Assembly (NCBI RefSeq): GCF_016741855.1
Contig: NZ_JAERRH010000012.1
Location: 1-64,000 of the forward strand
Length of the DNA: 64,000 bases
From: Streptomyces musisoli
Lineage (GTDB): Bacteria > Actinomycetota > Actinomycetes > Streptomycetales > Streptomycetaceae
Reading direction: 5' to 3'
Part shown: one piece after another, positions 1-9,505 of the stretch
How the letters are laid out: the number at the start of each line of letters is the position of its first letter
How positions within the stretch are numbered: the first letter of the stretch is position 1
Made by a program: the position numbers and the translations under genes
Notes under the pieces: model-generated
What the model saw: the letters and a program-made list of their open reading frames with translations, nothing else
Databases searched by the model: none
What the model was told of the DNA's origin: nothing

Positions 1-1
1 T

Positions 2-541
<540 letters not shown>

Positions 542-556
542 GCGCACCCCGGCACG

Positions 557-630
557 GGCCGGTGCGGGCCTCGGCCGTCCGCACGGCCCGTTGTGGCGGG
601 TCGCACGGTTCCCCGCGCCCTTCGGGGCGC
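557..630. repeat. Intergenic hairpins containing an inverted copy of a repeat also found near 13201
   Basis: The treS-mak gap holds a 10-bp stem with one bulged G (557-567 with 579-588). It is followed by a short stem at 615-620/625-630 closed by a UUCG tetraloop. Bases 585-621 match the reverse complement of 13205-13241 at roughly 30 of 38 positions, sharing GTTCCCCGCGCCC. This is a dispersed Streptomyces-type intergenic repeat. It could attenuate transcription between treS and mak, but that is inference. Confidence 0.55.
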
Positions 631-720
631 TGCCGGGCGGGGCGACGGGGTTTCCGCCGCCCCGCCCGGGGCACGCAGAAGTGACACCCCCTCGCGCTCA
701 GGGGAAAGGACGTGACGCCC

Positions 721-2103
721 ATGGCGGAAACGGTCACCTCTTTCGGCACCTCCCCTCTCCTCGCCTCGCTCGACCCCTTGTTGCGCACGTGGCTGCCCCG
801 GCAGCGCTGGTTCGCGGGCAAGGGACGCCCGGTCACCGGGTTCACCCCGGTGGCCGTCACCGAACTGCTGCCCGCCGACGGCCGGCTGGGCCTGTACCAC
901 CTGCTCCTGCGCGTCCACCAGCCCGACGCACCGGGTGCCCCGCCCCATCCGGGCGACTGCTACCAGCTCCTGATAGGCGTGCGCGAGGCGCTGCCGCCCC
1001 GGCTGGCGCCCGCGCTGATCGGACATGTCACCGAGGGCCCGCTCGCCGGCCGCACGGTGTACGAGGCCCTGCACGACCCCCGGCCGGCCGAGGTGCTCCT
1101 GGAGGCCCTGCGCACCCGGGCCGGGGTCGGGGTGCTGCGCTTCGAACGGGACCCCCGGCAGGAGATCCGGCCGGGCCTCGTGGCCCGGCTGATGACCGCC
1201 GAGCAGTCCAACTCGTCGGTGGTCTACGGAGATACGTTCATTCTGAAGCTGCTGCGCCGGGTCGCGCCCGGCGTCAACCCCGACCTGGAGATACCCCTCG
1301 CCCTGGCCCGGGAGGGCTGCCCCCGGGTGCCCGCGCCGACGGGCTGGCTGCGCGCCGAGCCGGCCGGGGAGCCGTACGTGCTCGCCGTGCTCCAGCCCTA
1401 TGTGAACGGGGCGAGCGACGGCTGGGAGCTTGCACTGCGCGAACTGGCCAAGGGCGAGGACTTCGCCGCCGAGGCCCGCGCGCTGGGCCGGGCCACCGCC
1501 GAGGTGCACACCGCCCTCGCCCGCGCCCTGCCGACGGTCACCCTCGGCCACACCCAGCTGCAGCTGCTGGTCGACGGCATGACCGAGCGGCTGGCGGCGG
1601 CCGTGCAGGCGGTGCCGGCGCTGCGGCCGTACGAACGCGGGCTGGGCTCGGCCTACTCGGCGCTGGCCTCCCTGGCCGCCGAGGGCCGCACCTGGACCGC
1701 CCAGCGGATCCACGGCGATCTGCACCTGGGGCAGTGCCTGCGCTCGCCGTCCGGGGACTGGTCGCTGATCGACTTCGAGGGCGAGCCGGCCCGGCCGGCG
1801 GCCGAGCGGCGCATGCCGCAGCCGCCGGTGCGGGACGTCGCCGGGATGCTCCGTTCCTTCGACTACGCGGCCCACTCGGCGAACCCGCCCGCCCCGGACT
1901 GGGCACACGCCTGCCGGGCCGCCTACTGCTCCGGCTACGCGGAGGCGTCCGGCCGCGACCCGCGCACCGATCCGGTGCTGCTGCGGGCCTACGAGACCGA
2001 CAAGGCGGTCTACGAGGTCGTCTACGAGGCCCGGCACCGCCCGGACTGGCTCCCCGTACCGCTGTCGGCGATCCGTCGCCTCGCCGCGTCCGACCCGACC
2101 TGA
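721..2103 (+). CDS. mak: Maltokinase (Mak/Pep2)
   Basis: This 460-residue protein has the aminoglycoside-phosphotransferase-like kinase fold. HGDLHLGQCL is the catalytic Brenner-type loop and DFEGEP the metal-binding loop, as in mycobacterial and Streptomyces maltokinases. The enzyme phosphorylates maltose to maltose-1-phosphate, the substrate of GlgE. The N-terminal LRTWLPRQRWFAGKGR segment is characteristic of the family cap. A GTG three codons upstream (712) is possible, but GGAAAGGA at 703-710 almost touches it and sits 10 nt before ATG 721, so ATG 721 is preferred. The gene lies between treS and glgB on the same strand, 27 nt before glgB, supporting one operon for trehalose-to-glucan conversion. 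Confidence 0.93.
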   Translation: MAETVTSFGTSPLLASLDPLLRTWLPRQRWFAGKGRPVTGFTPVAVTELLPADGRLGLYHLLLRVHQPDAPGAPPHPGDCYQLLIGVREALPPRLAPALIGHVTEGPLAGRTVYEALHDPRPAEVLLEALRTRAGVGVLRFERDPRQEIRPGLVARLMTAEQSNSSVVYGDTFILKLLRRVAPGVNPDLEIPLALAREGCPRVPAPTGWLRAEPAGEPYVLAVLQPYVNGASDGWELALRELAKGEDFAAEARALGRATAEVHTALARALPTVTLGHTQLQLLVDGMTERLAAAVQAVPALRPYERGLGSAYSALASLAAEGRTWTAQRIHGDLHLGQCLRSPSGDWSLIDFEGEPARPAAERRMPQPPVRDVAGMLRSFDYAAHSANPPAPDWAHACRAAYCSGYAEASGRDPRTDPVLLRAYETDKAVYEVVYEARHRPDWLPVPLSAIRRLAASDPT

Positions 2104-2130
2104 CCCGATCCTCGCCCGGGAGACTCGCTC

Positions 2131-4464
2131 GTGACGTCCAAGAAGCCAGCCGCCAGGAACAAGTCAGGCAAGACGAAGGCCGAGAAGAGGACGGCCGAGA
2201 AGAAGCCGAGGGAGGCGCGGGAGGCGCGGGCCGCGCAGGTGCCACCGCAGCCGGCGCCGCCCGGCCTGGAGGTCGCCGTCTCCCCCGCCGTCGGCGCCGC
2301 CGACCGCGAACGGCTGCTGCACGGCACCCACCACGATCCGCACTCCGTCCTCGGCGCGCATCCGGTGCCCGGCGGGGTCGCCTTCCGCGCGTTCCGCCCG
2401 TACGCCGAGGCCGTCTCCGTGGTCTCCGGCGATCTGCGGGCCGAACTGCACGACGACGGCGACGGCTTCTTCTCCGGGCTGCTCCCGCTCACCGAGATCC
2501 CCGGGTACCGGCTGCTCGTGACGTACGGGGGCACGGTCCACGAGACCGAGGACGCCTATCGCTTCCTGCCCACCCTCGGCGAGCTGGACCTGCATCTGAT
2601 CGGCGAGGGCCGGCACGAGCAGCTGTGGCAGGCGCTGGGCGCGCACGTCACCACCCGCCAGGGCGTGACCGGCACCCGGTTCGCGGTGTGGGCGCCGAAC
2701 GCGCGGGGCGTCCGGGTCACCGGGGGTTTCAACTTCTGGGACGGTTCCGGGTTCCCGATGCGCTCGCTCGGCTCCACCGGGGTCTGGGAGCTGTTCGTGC
2801 CGGGGATCGGCGAGGGCGAGCTGTACAAGTTCGAGATCACCCGGCCGGACGGCTCGCGCACCCTGCGCGCCGACCCGCTGGCCCGGCGTACCGAGGTCCC
2901 GCCCGCCACCTCCTCGGTCGTGCACGCCTCGCACCACGAGTGGGGCGACGCGGACTGGCTGGCCGCCCGCGGGAACACCCCCGTCCACGCGGCTCCCTTC
3001 TCCGTCTACGAGGTGCACCTGCCCTCCTGGCGCCCGGGCCTGACCTATCGCATGCTCGCCGAGCAACTGCCGGCGTACGTACAGGAGATGGGCTTCACGC
3101 ATGTCGAGCTGATGCCGGTCGCCGAGCACCCCTTCGGCGGCTCGTGGGGGTACCAGGTCACCGGGTTCTACGCCCCGACGGCCCGCCTCGGCACCCCCGA
3201 CGACTTCAAGTACCTGGTGGACCGGCTGCACCAGGCCGGCATCGGGGTGCTGATGGACTGGGTGCCGGCGCACTTCCCGCGGGACGAGTGGGCGCTGGCG
3301 GAGTTCGACGGGCGCCCGCTGTACGAGCACCAGGACCCGCTGCGGGCCGCCCACCCCGACTGGGGCACGCTGGAGTTCGACTTCGGCCGGCGCGAGGTGC
3401 GCAACTTCCTGGTGGCGAACGCCGTGTACTGGTGCGAGGAGTTCCACATCGACGGGCTCCGCGTCGACGCCGTCGCGTCCATGCTCTACCTGGACTACTC
3501 GCGTGAACCGGGTCAGTGGACGCCGAACGAGCAGGGGGGCCGCGAGAACCTGGACGCGGTGGCCTTTCTCCAGGAGATGAACGCCACCGTGTACCGGCGC
3601 TGCCCGGGCGTGGTGACCATCGCCGAGGAGTCCACCGCCTGGGACGGCGTCACCCGCCCCACCCATCACGAGGGCCCGAGCGGCTTCGGCGGGCTCGGCT
3701 TCGGCCTGAAGTGGAACATGGGCTGGATGCACGACTCGCTCCAGTACATGAGCCACGACCCCGTGCACCGCAAGTACCACCACGGGGAGATGACGTTCTC
3801 GATGGTGTACGCCTACAGCGAGAACTACGTCCTGCCCATCTCCCACGACGAGGTGGTCCACGGCAAGCGGTCCCTGGTGTCGAAGATGCCCGGCGACTGG
3901 TGGCAGCAGCGCGCGAACCACCGCGCCTACCTGGCCTGGATGTGGGCCCACCCCGGCAAGCAACTGCTCTTCATGGGACAGGAGTTCGCCCAGGGCGCCG
4001 AGTGGTCCGAGGCGCACGGCCCCGACTGGTGGCTGCTGGATCCGTCGTACGGCGCCGAGGCGGACCACCGTGGCGTACGGGACCTCGTACGGGACCTCAA
4101 CGCGCTGTACCGCGCGACCCCGTCCCTGTGGCAGCTGGACACCGACCCGGCGGGCTTCGGGTGGATCACCGGGGACGCCGCCGACGACAACGTCCTCGCC
4201 TTCCTGCGCCACGACGCCGACGGCACCCCGCTGCTCGCCGTCTGCCATCTGGCGCCGGTGGTCCGCCACGACTACCGGATCGGGGTGCCGGAGGAGGTGC
4301 CGGCCTGGGTGGAGGCGCTGAACACGGACGCGGCCCGCTACGGCGGCAGCGACGTCGTCCACCCGGACGTCGTCAAGCCCGAGCCACAGCCCTGGCACGG
4401 CCGCCCGGCGAGCATCCGGCTCACCTTGCCACCCCTGACGACGATGTGGCTGCGCCCGGCCTGA
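2131..4464 (+). CDS. glgB: 1,4-alpha-glucan branching enzyme GlgB
   Basis: This 777-residue GH13 enzyme introduces alpha-1,6 branches into the alpha-1,4-glucan made by GlgE or glycogen synthase. Visible motifs are WGYQVTGFYAPTARLG, the nucleophile Asp in DGLRVDAV (about residue 446), the acid Glu pair in TIAEEST (499-500) and SHDEVVHGK. Two N-terminal beta-sandwich modules (CBM48-like) span about residues 60-290. Residues 1-40 form a Lys/Ala/Glu-rich basic extension not needed for catalysis. The GTG start at 2131 has GGGAG 8 nt upstream. Its position after treS and mak marks it as the GlgE-pathway copy. A strong hairpin follows the stop. Confidence 0.95.
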   Translation: MTSKKPAARNKSGKTKAEKRTAEKKPREAREARAAQVPPQPAPPGLEVAVSPAVGAADRERLLHGTHHDPHSVLGAHPVPGGVAFRAFRPYAEAVSVVSGDLRAELHDDGDGFFSGLLPLTEIPGYRLLVTYGGTVHETEDAYRFLPTLGELDLHLIGEGRHEQLWQALGAHVTTRQGVTGTRFAVWAPNARGVRVTGGFNFWDGSGFPMRSLGSTGVWELFVPGIGEGELYKFEITRPDGSRTLRADPLARRTEVPPATSSVVHASHHEWGDADWLAARGNTPVHAAPFSVYEVHLPSWRPGLTYRMLAEQLPAYVQEMGFTHVELMPVAEHPFGGSWGYQVTGFYAPTARLGTPDDFKYLVDRLHQAGIGVLMDWVPAHFPRDEWALAEFDGRPLYEHQDPLRAAHPDWGTLEFDFGRREVRNFLVANAVYWCEEFHIDGLRVDAVASMLYLDYSREPGQWTPNEQGGRENLDAVAFLQEMNATVYRRCPGVVTIAEESTAWDGVTRPTHHEGPSGFGGLGFGLKWNMGWMHDSLQYMSHDPVHRKYHHGEMTFSMVYAYSENYVLPISHDEVVHGKRSLVSKMPGDWWQQRANHRAYLAWMWAHPGKQLLFMGQEFAQGAEWSEAHGPDWWLLDPSYGAEADHRGVRDLVRDLNALYRATPSLWQLDTDPAGFGWITGDAADDNVLAFLRHDADGTPLLAVCHLAPVVRHDYRIGVPEEVPAWVEALNTDAARYGGSDVVHPDVVKPEPQPWHGRPASIRLTLPPLTTMWLRPA

Positions 4465-4486
4465 GGAGTGGAAGGCGGCCGCGGGC

Positions 4487-4571
4487 GGCGTGCCGCCCCG
4501 GGCCTCCGTGACACGCCTCGACACCGGGACCGTGGACGGCGTGCCGCCCCGGGCCTCCGTCAGACGCCTCG
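4487..4571. repeat. Direct repeat of about 34 bp downstream of glgB
   Basis: The sequence beginning GGCGTGCCGCCCCGGGCCTC occurs at 4487 and again at 4538. Each copy runs about 34 bp, nearly identical, 51 bp apart. It sits between glgB and the terminator and has no coding support. Confidence 0.7.
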
Positions 4572-4586
4572 ATCCGGCCTTGGGCC

Positions 4587-4645
4587 GTGACGGGTGCCGT
4601 GCACCGGCCGCCTACGCACGCGGCGGCCGGTGCACGGACCGTCAC
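4587..4645. terminator. Two-level bidirectional terminator between convergent glgB and helicase gene
   Basis: A perfect 16-bp stem (4597-4612 with 4622-4637, 9-nt loop) is enclosed by a second 7-bp stem, GTGACGG at 4587-4593 with CCGTCAC at 4639-4645. There is no U tract, as is usual in high-GC actinobacterial terminators. It lies between the ends of two convergent genes and would serve both. Confidence 0.8.
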
Positions 4646-4661
4646 GCCTCGGCGCCCCGGC

Positions 4662-6959
4662 TCACCCGGCCTCGGCGGCCAGCGCCTTCGGCGGTTCCTC
4701 CGTGTACAGCACCCCCAGCCGCTGGGTGGCCCGGGTGAGGGCGACGTACAGGTCGCTCGTGCCGTAGCGGGCCGGCTCCACCACCAGGACGGAGTCGAAC
4801 TCCAGGCCCTTGGACTGCCGGGGGTCGAGCAGGACGACGGACCGGGTGAGGTCGGGCTCGGCGCCCGCCGTGACCCCGTCCAGCCGGGCGGCCAGCGAGC
4901 GGTGCAGGTCGCGCGGGGCGATCACCGCCAGGCGGCCCTCGGCCGGGGTGAGTTCGGCGACCGCCTTGGCGACGGCGCCCGGCAGGTCGTCGGCGGCCCG
5001 CCGCACCCAGGGCCGTTCCCCGGTCGAGCGGACCGAGCTGGGCGGTGCGAAGTCCGGGTTCTCGGCGCGGACCACGGCTGCCGCCAGGTCCATGATCTCG
5101 GCCGGGGTCCGGTAGTTGACGCCGAGCCGGGTGTGCTCCCAGCGGTCCTCGACATAGGGGGCGAGGATGTCGGCCCAGGAGCCGACGCCGGCCGCCTCGG
5201 CCGTCTGGGCGGGGTCGCCGACGAGGGTCATCGAGCGGGTCGGGCTGCGCCGCATCAGCAGCCGCCAGGCCATCGGCGACAGCTCCTGCGCCTCGTCCAC
5301 GATGATGTGCCCGAACGCCCAGGTGCGGTCGGCCGCGGCCCGCTCGGCGGCGCTGCGGTGGTCCGCCTCCTCCTGCCGCTCGGCGAACCGCTCGGCGTCG
5401 ATGATGTCGTGCGCCGACAGGACCTCGGAGGACTCGGGGTCGTCGTCCTCCTTGTCCTCGAACTCGTAGGTGCGGGAGGCGTAGGAGACGTCGAGGACGC
5501 CCTGTGCGTAGGCGACCTGGGTCTCCCGCTCGCGCTCCGCCCGGGCCCTGGCCGGCCGGTCGTCCTCGCCGAGGAGTTCGGCCGCCTCGTCCAGCAGCGG
5601 GACGTCGGCGACGGTCCAGGAGCGGGTCACCGGGCGGCGGATCGCGTCGGCGTCCGCGGGCGGGAGGTATCCGTCCGGCTCGGCGAGGAAGTCGGCGACG
5701 AGCCGCTGCGGGGTGATCCGGGGCCACAGCTGGTCGATGGCGTCCCAGACCTCGGGGTTCTCGGCGATCTCGTCGCGGATCTGGGTGATGTCGGAGGCGT
5801 CGAGCAGGCTGCTGCCGTCGTAGGGGTCGGTGCCCACGCGTTCGGCGTACAGCTCGGTGAGCGTGTTGAGGATGTGCCCCTCGAAGTACTCGCGGGCCAC
5901 GTTGTGCGGCAGCCTGGCCGCGCGGGTGCGCTCGCGGGCGACGCTCACCAGGCCGTCGTCCAGCATGAGCACCTCGCGGTCGTGCTCGATCGCGAGGACC
6001 GGGTCGGGCAGGGCCTGCCGGTCGCGTACGACGGCGGCGAGCACGTCGGCCATCCGGGCGCCGCCCTTGACGGCGGCGGCCGCGGGGGTGTCGGCCGCGG
6101 TGGCCTTCACGCCCGGGAACAGCTCGCCGACGGTGGCCAGCAGCACCCCGGTCTCGCCGAGGGAGGGCAGCACCTCGCCGATGTAGCCGAGGAAGGCGGG
6201 GTTGGGGCCGACGACGAGCACCGCCCGGCGGGCCAGCAGCTCCCTGTACTCGTACAGCAGATAGGCCGCGCGGTGCAGGGCGACCGCGGTCTTGCCGGTG
6301 CCGGGGCCGCCCTCGACGACCAGCACCCCGCGGTGGGGCGCCCGGATGATCTCGTCCTGCGCGGCCTGGATGGTCTGCACGATGTCGCTCATCCGGCCGG
6401 TGCGCGCCGAGTTCAGCGCGGCCAGCAGGACGGCGTCGGCGTTGTGGTCCTCGTGGCCGGTGCGGGTGGCGTCGCCGAGGTCCAGGATCTCGTCGTGCAG
6501 GGAGGTGACGGTCCGGCCCTCGGTGGCGATGTGCCGGCGGCGGCGCAGCCCCATCGGGGTGTGGCCGGTGGCCAGGTAGAAGGGGCGGGCGACGTCGGCC
6601 CGCCAGTCGATGAGGACCGGTGTGTGCTCGGCGTCGTTCTCGCGCAGCCCGATCCGGCCGATGTGGTGCTTGGTGCCCTCGGCGAGGTCGATCCGGCCGA
6701 AGCACAGCGAGCCGTCCACGGCGTTCAGCGCGGCGAGCAGCCCGGAGCGCTCGGCGACCAGGATGTCCCGCTCCAGCCGGGCCTGCATGGGCTTGTCGCC
6801 CTGGGCGAGCGCGTCCGCGACGGAGGTTTCGGTCTCGCCGCGCAGCACGTCGACGCGCGCGTACAGTCCGTCGATGAATTCCTGCTCGTCGCGCAATTCA
6901 TCGTCCGGAAATTCACTGTTCGACAGATCCGCGTTTGACAATTCCGCTCCCGCCCGCAT
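4662..6959 (-). CDS. HelD-like UvrD/Rep-family ATPase (RNA polymerase recycling type)
   Basis: This 765-residue superfamily 1 helicase-like protein has Walker A GGPGTGKT at about residues 217-224, a UvrD-type Walker B VDEAQELSP near 540, motif III LVGDPAQT and a C-terminal LYVALTRATQRL motif. The acidic N-terminus, the coiled-coil RLERDILVAERSGLLAALN segment and the roughly 760-residue length fit the HelD family. These proteins enter RNA polymerase channels to free stalled complexes, and the HelR branch gives rifampicin tolerance. The sequence does not tell which branch this is. No good ribosome-binding site precedes ATG 6959, so the start is moderately certain. A palindromic region lies at 6983-7020. 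The gene ends opposite glgB at a shared terminator. Confidence 0.85.
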   Translation of the reverse strand: MRAGAELSNADLSNSEFPDDELRDEQEFIDGLYARVDVLRGETETSVADALAQGDKPMQARLERDILVAERSGLLAALNAVDGSLCFGRIDLAEGTKHHIGRIGLRENDAEHTPVLIDWRADVARPFYLATGHTPMGLRRRRHIATEGRTVTSLHDEILDLGDATRTGHEDHNADAVLLAALNSARTGRMSDIVQTIQAAQDEIIRAPHRGVLVVEGGPGTGKTAVALHRAAYLLYEYRELLARRAVLVVGPNPAFLGYIGEVLPSLGETGVLLATVGELFPGVKATAADTPAAAAVKGGARMADVLAAVVRDRQALPDPVLAIEHDREVLMLDDGLVSVARERTRAARLPHNVAREYFEGHILNTLTELYAERVGTDPYDGSSLLDASDITQIRDEIAENPEVWDAIDQLWPRITPQRLVADFLAEPDGYLPPADADAIRRPVTRSWTVADVPLLDEAAELLGEDDRPARARAERERETQVAYAQGVLDVSYASRTYEFEDKEDDDPESSEVLSAHDIIDAERFAERQEEADHRSAAERAAADRTWAFGHIIVDEAQELSPMAWRLLMRRSPTRSMTLVGDPAQTAEAAGVGSWADILAPYVEDRWEHTRLGVNYRTPAEIMDLAAAVVRAENPDFAPPSSVRSTGERPWVRRAADDLPGAVAKAVAELTPAEGRLAVIAPRDLHRSLAARLDGVTAGAEPDLTRSVVLLDPRQSKGLEFDSVLVVEPARYGTSDLYVALTRATQRLGVLYTEEPPKALAAEAG

Positions 6960-6982
6960 ATACTGTGGTCACTGAACTTCTC

Positions 6983-7020
6983 CGCGACTCGGGCATTCGA
7001 TCGAACGAATTCAAGTCGCG
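6983..7020. promoter_or_regulatory. Nested palindrome upstream of the helicase gene
   Basis: CGCGACT at 6983-6989 is mirrored by AGTCGCG at 7014-7020. Between them is the perfect 10-bp palindrome TTCGATCGAA (6996-7005). The element lies 24-61 bp before the helicase start in an unusually AT-rich stretch, a good position for an operator. The binding protein is unknown. Confidence 0.5.
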
Positions 7021-7042
7021 AACCATTGAATATACGCACAGA

Positions 7043-7072
7043 AATCCCCCGGACGCAATTGTCCGAGGGATT
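7043..7072. terminator. Hairpin terminator downstream of the Lrp gene
   Basis: Arms 7043-7054 and 7061-7072 pair over 12 bp with one mismatch around a 6-nt loop. Five T follow on the plus strand, and a short T run on the minus strand. It separates the minus-strand Lrp gene from the helicase promoter region. Confidence 0.75.
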
Positions 7073-7095
7073 TTTCGTATGTGCGCGGGCCGGTG

Positions 7096-7617
7096 TCAGG
7101 GCGACCCGGGTGGCAGCAGCGGTTTGCGGCGGACCGGCGAGGACAGGACGACCGAGGTCGTCGTGCGGCCCAGCGCCGAGGTCTGCTCCAGGATCTCCTC
7201 CAGGTGCACGGTGCCGGTGACGGCGACCTTGAGGATCCAGCAGTCCTCGCCGACCACGTGGTGCACCTCGACGATCTCCGGGCGGGCCAGCAGCTCCAGG
7301 GTCCGCGGGTGCTTGAGGGTGTAGCCGCCGTGCGGGTTCACCCGGATGAAGGCCTGGATGCCGTAGCCGAGCCGGGCGGGCACGACCTGGGCGCCGTACC
7401 CCTCGACCACCCCGGCCGCCTCCAGCCGGCGCACCCGCTCGGCGACGGCCGCCGGGCTCAGGCTGACCCGCCGGCCCAGCTCGCTGAGCCTGATCCGCCC
7501 GTCGGTCTGCAGCAGCCGCAGGATGTCCCGGTCCACCCCGTCGAAGGCCACCGACGTTTCGTTGGCGGCGGCGCGAGTCTGCCGTGGTTCCTTCGGTACG
7601 GCGGCCGTATCTCCCAT
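7096..7617 (-). CDS. Lrp/AsnC-family transcriptional regulator
   Basis: This 173-residue protein has an N-terminal winged HTH (LRLLQTDGRIRLSELGRRVSL, then SPAAVAERVRRLEAAGVV). It ends with a RAM ligand-binding/oligomerisation domain (AFIRVNPHGG, VHHVVGEDCWILKVAV). Such proteins sense amino acids or related metabolites and bind DNA as octamers. ATG 7617 is chosen because GGGGGAG lies at 7621-7627 and the family's usual length is about 150-170. It is divergent from the epimerase/aldo-keto reductase pair, with start codons 45 nt apart, so it may control that pair and itself. The ligand is unknown. Confidence 0.88.
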   Translation of the reverse strand: MGDTAAVPKEPRQTRAAANETSVAFDGVDRDILRLLQTDGRIRLSELGRRVSLSPAAVAERVRRLEAAGVVEGYGAQVVPARLGYGIQAFIRVNPHGGYTLKHPRTLELLARPEIVEVHHVVGEDCWILKVAVTGTVHLEEILEQTSALGRTTTSVVLSSPVRRKPLLPPGSP

Positions 7618-7662
7618 GTCTCCCCCTTCAGAGCGTGGCGTCGGATCCGGAGAATTATGATC

Positions 7663-8574
7663 ATGACAAAGGCACGTGAGGTACTGGTCATCGGTGGCAA
7701 CCGCTACTTCGGCAGACGGCTGATCGCGCGGTCGCTCGCGGCCGGAGACCGGGTCACGGTCCTCAACCGGGGGTCGTCGCCCCCGCCACCGGGAGCACTC
7801 GCCCTGAGGGCCGACCGGAACGACGAGCGGGCCCTGACCGGGGCGCTCGGCGGGCGGACCTTCGACGTCGTCGTCGACCAGGTCTGTTACACCCCGCGCC
7901 AGGCCGAGATCGCCCGCCGGGTCTTCGCGGGCCGCACCGGGCGCTATGTGATGACCTCGACGGTGGAGGTGTACGCGCACCTGGACTCCCCGACGCCGGT
8001 CCCGGAGAGCGCGGTCGACCCCCGTGCCGTCGCCGTGGACACCACGCTGCCCTGGGACGACCCGGTGTTCCTGGAGGAGCACTACGGCGAGGGCAAGCGG
8101 CAGGCGGAGGCGGTCCTCGCGGCCGCCCCCGACCTTCCGTGCGCATCCGTCCGGGTGGCCCATGTGCTCGGCGGCGCCGACGACTTCACCGGCCGCCTCG
8201 CCCACTACGCCGAGCGGCTGCGCACCGGCACCCCCGTCGCCGTGCCGCCCGTGCCGCACCCCGCGACCTACATCCACGTCGAGGAGATCGCCGGCTTCCT
8301 GCTCTGGGCGGCCGGCGAGGGCTTCACCGGGCCGGTCAACGCGGCCTCCCACGGCGAGCTGACGGTCGGGGAACTGTGCGCCGCGGTGGCCGCCCGCCTC
8401 GGTACGGGCGAGCCGGTGTACGAGGTGACGGAAGCCGCGGAGGTCTCCCCCTTCGCCTTCCGCCGGCACTACGCCATGGACAACTCCCGGGCCGCCCGGC
8501 TCGGATTCGCCTTCGGCGACGTACGGCAGTGGCTGGCACAGGCCGTCGCCGAGACCCTGGGAAAGGACGCCTGA
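7663..8574 (+). CDS. NAD-dependent epimerase/dehydratase-family (extended SDR) protein
   Basis: This protein of about 303 residues has an N-terminal Rossmann motif VLVIGGNRYFGRRL and a mid-protein YGEGKRQAE that supplies the YxxxK catalytic pair. It belongs to the atypical extended SDR group related to nucleotide-sugar epimerases. The substrate is not evident. The start is ambiguous: ATG 7657 and ATG 7663 are in frame, and GGAG at 7649-7652 is 4 nt from the first and 10 nt from the second. It is followed with a one-base gap by an aldo/keto reductase, so the two are probably co-transcribed and may act on one metabolite. Confidence 0.82.
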   Translation: MTKAREVLVIGGNRYFGRRLIARSLAAGDRVTVLNRGSSPPPPGALALRADRNDERALTGALGGRTFDVVVDQVCYTPRQAEIARRVFAGRTGRYVMTSTVEVYAHLDSPTPVPESAVDPRAVAVDTTLPWDDPVFLEEHYGEGKRQAEAVLAAAPDLPCASVRVAHVLGGADDFTGRLAHYAERLRTGTPVAVPPVPHPATYIHVEEIAGFLLWAAGEGFTGPVNAASHGELTVGELCAAVAARLGTGEPVYEVTEAAEVSPFAFRRHYAMDNSRAARLGFAFGDVRQWLAQAVAETLGKDA

Positions 8575-8575
8575 C

Positions 8576-9475
8576 GTGCGACAGCGCCACCTGGGCGAGC
8601 TGACGGCCGGAGCGATCGGCCTCGGGGCCATGCCGCTGTCGATCGAGGGCCGGCCCGACGAGGCGCGGGCCCTGGCCACCGTGCACGCGGCGCTGGACGC
8701 GGGCGTCACCCTGCTCGACACCGCCGACTCCTACCACCTGCCGGGTCAGGACCCGGGCCACAACGAACGTCTCCTCGCCCGCGCCCTCGCGACGTACGGC
8801 GGCGGCACCGACGGGGTGCTGGTGGCCACCAAGGGCGGCCGGGGACGGCCCGCCGACGGCAGCTGGACGGTGACGGGCGCCCCCGCCCGTCTCAAGGCGG
8901 CCGCCGAGGCCTCGCTGCGGCGGCTCGGCGTCGAGGCGATCGGCCTCTACCAGCTGCACAAACCCGACCCGGCCGTCCCCTTCGAGGACTCCGTCGGCGC
9001 GCTGCGCGAACTGCTCGACGAGGGCAAGATCCGCCTGGCGGGCCTGTCCAACGTGGACGCGGACCAGATCCGCCGGGCCCGCGCGATCCTCGGCGACCGG
9101 CTGGTCTCCGTCCAGAACCGCTACTCCCCCGAGACCCGGGACAGCGATCCGGAGCTGCGGCTGTGTGCCGAGCTGGGGCTGGCGTTCATGCCCTGGAGCC
9201 CGCTCGGCGGGATCTCGCGCAGCTCGCTGGACGGGCCGTCGGGCCGGGCGGCCGACGCGCGGTACGCGGCCTTCCACGAGGTCGCGCGCGAACGCGGGGT
9301 GAGCCCGCAGCAGGTCTGCCTGGCCTGGCTGCTGTCCCTCTCCCCGACCGTGCTCCCCATCCCCGGGGCGAGCCGGCCGGAGACGATCCGGGACTCGGCG
9401 GGGGCGGCCGAACTGCTGCTGACGGCCGGGGAACGGGCGCGACTGCCCCGGGCCGCGCTCCCCGGCCCGGTCTGA
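8576..9475 (+). CDS. Aldo/keto reductase
   Basis: This 299-residue NADPH-dependent (beta/alpha)8 reductase has the tetrad visible in LLDTADSYH (Asp, Tyr), LVATKGG (Lys) and LYQLHKPDP (His). The C-terminal SLSPTVLPIPGASRPETI segment is the cofactor-binding region of AKR11/AKR13-type bacterial members. The GTG start follows the epimerase stop by one base, showing translational coupling. The substrate is unknown. The pair with the upstream SDR suggests successive reductions or detoxification of a carbonyl compound. Confidence 0.87.
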   Translation: MRQRHLGELTAGAIGLGAMPLSIEGRPDEARALATVHAALDAGVTLLDTADSYHLPGQDPGHNERLLARALATYGGGTDGVLVATKGGRGRPADGSWTVTGAPARLKAAAEASLRRLGVEAIGLYQLHKPDPAVPFEDSVGALRELLDEGKIRLAGLSNVDADQIRRARAILGDRLVSVQNRYSPETRDSDPELRLCAELGLAFMPWSPLGGISRSSLDGPSGRAADARYAAFHEVARERGVSPQQVCLAWLLSLSPTVLPIPGASRPETIRDSAGAAELLLTAGERARLPRAALPGPV

Positions 9476-9505
9476 CCCGGCCCGCTCCGGGCCGCTCCGG
9501 GCTGA

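Noticed and set aside
591..4524. Long frames in both directions over mak and glgB
   Set aside because: Arg/Pro/Ala-rich translations without motifs; the real genes have family signatures.
6960..7040. Rifamycin-associated element upstream of the HelD-like gene
   Set aside because: No sequence close to GGGGCTTGCGGCAAGGCCC is present in this gap. The GGCTTGCCGC inverted repeat at 61110-61160 is a terminator between convergent genes, not this element.
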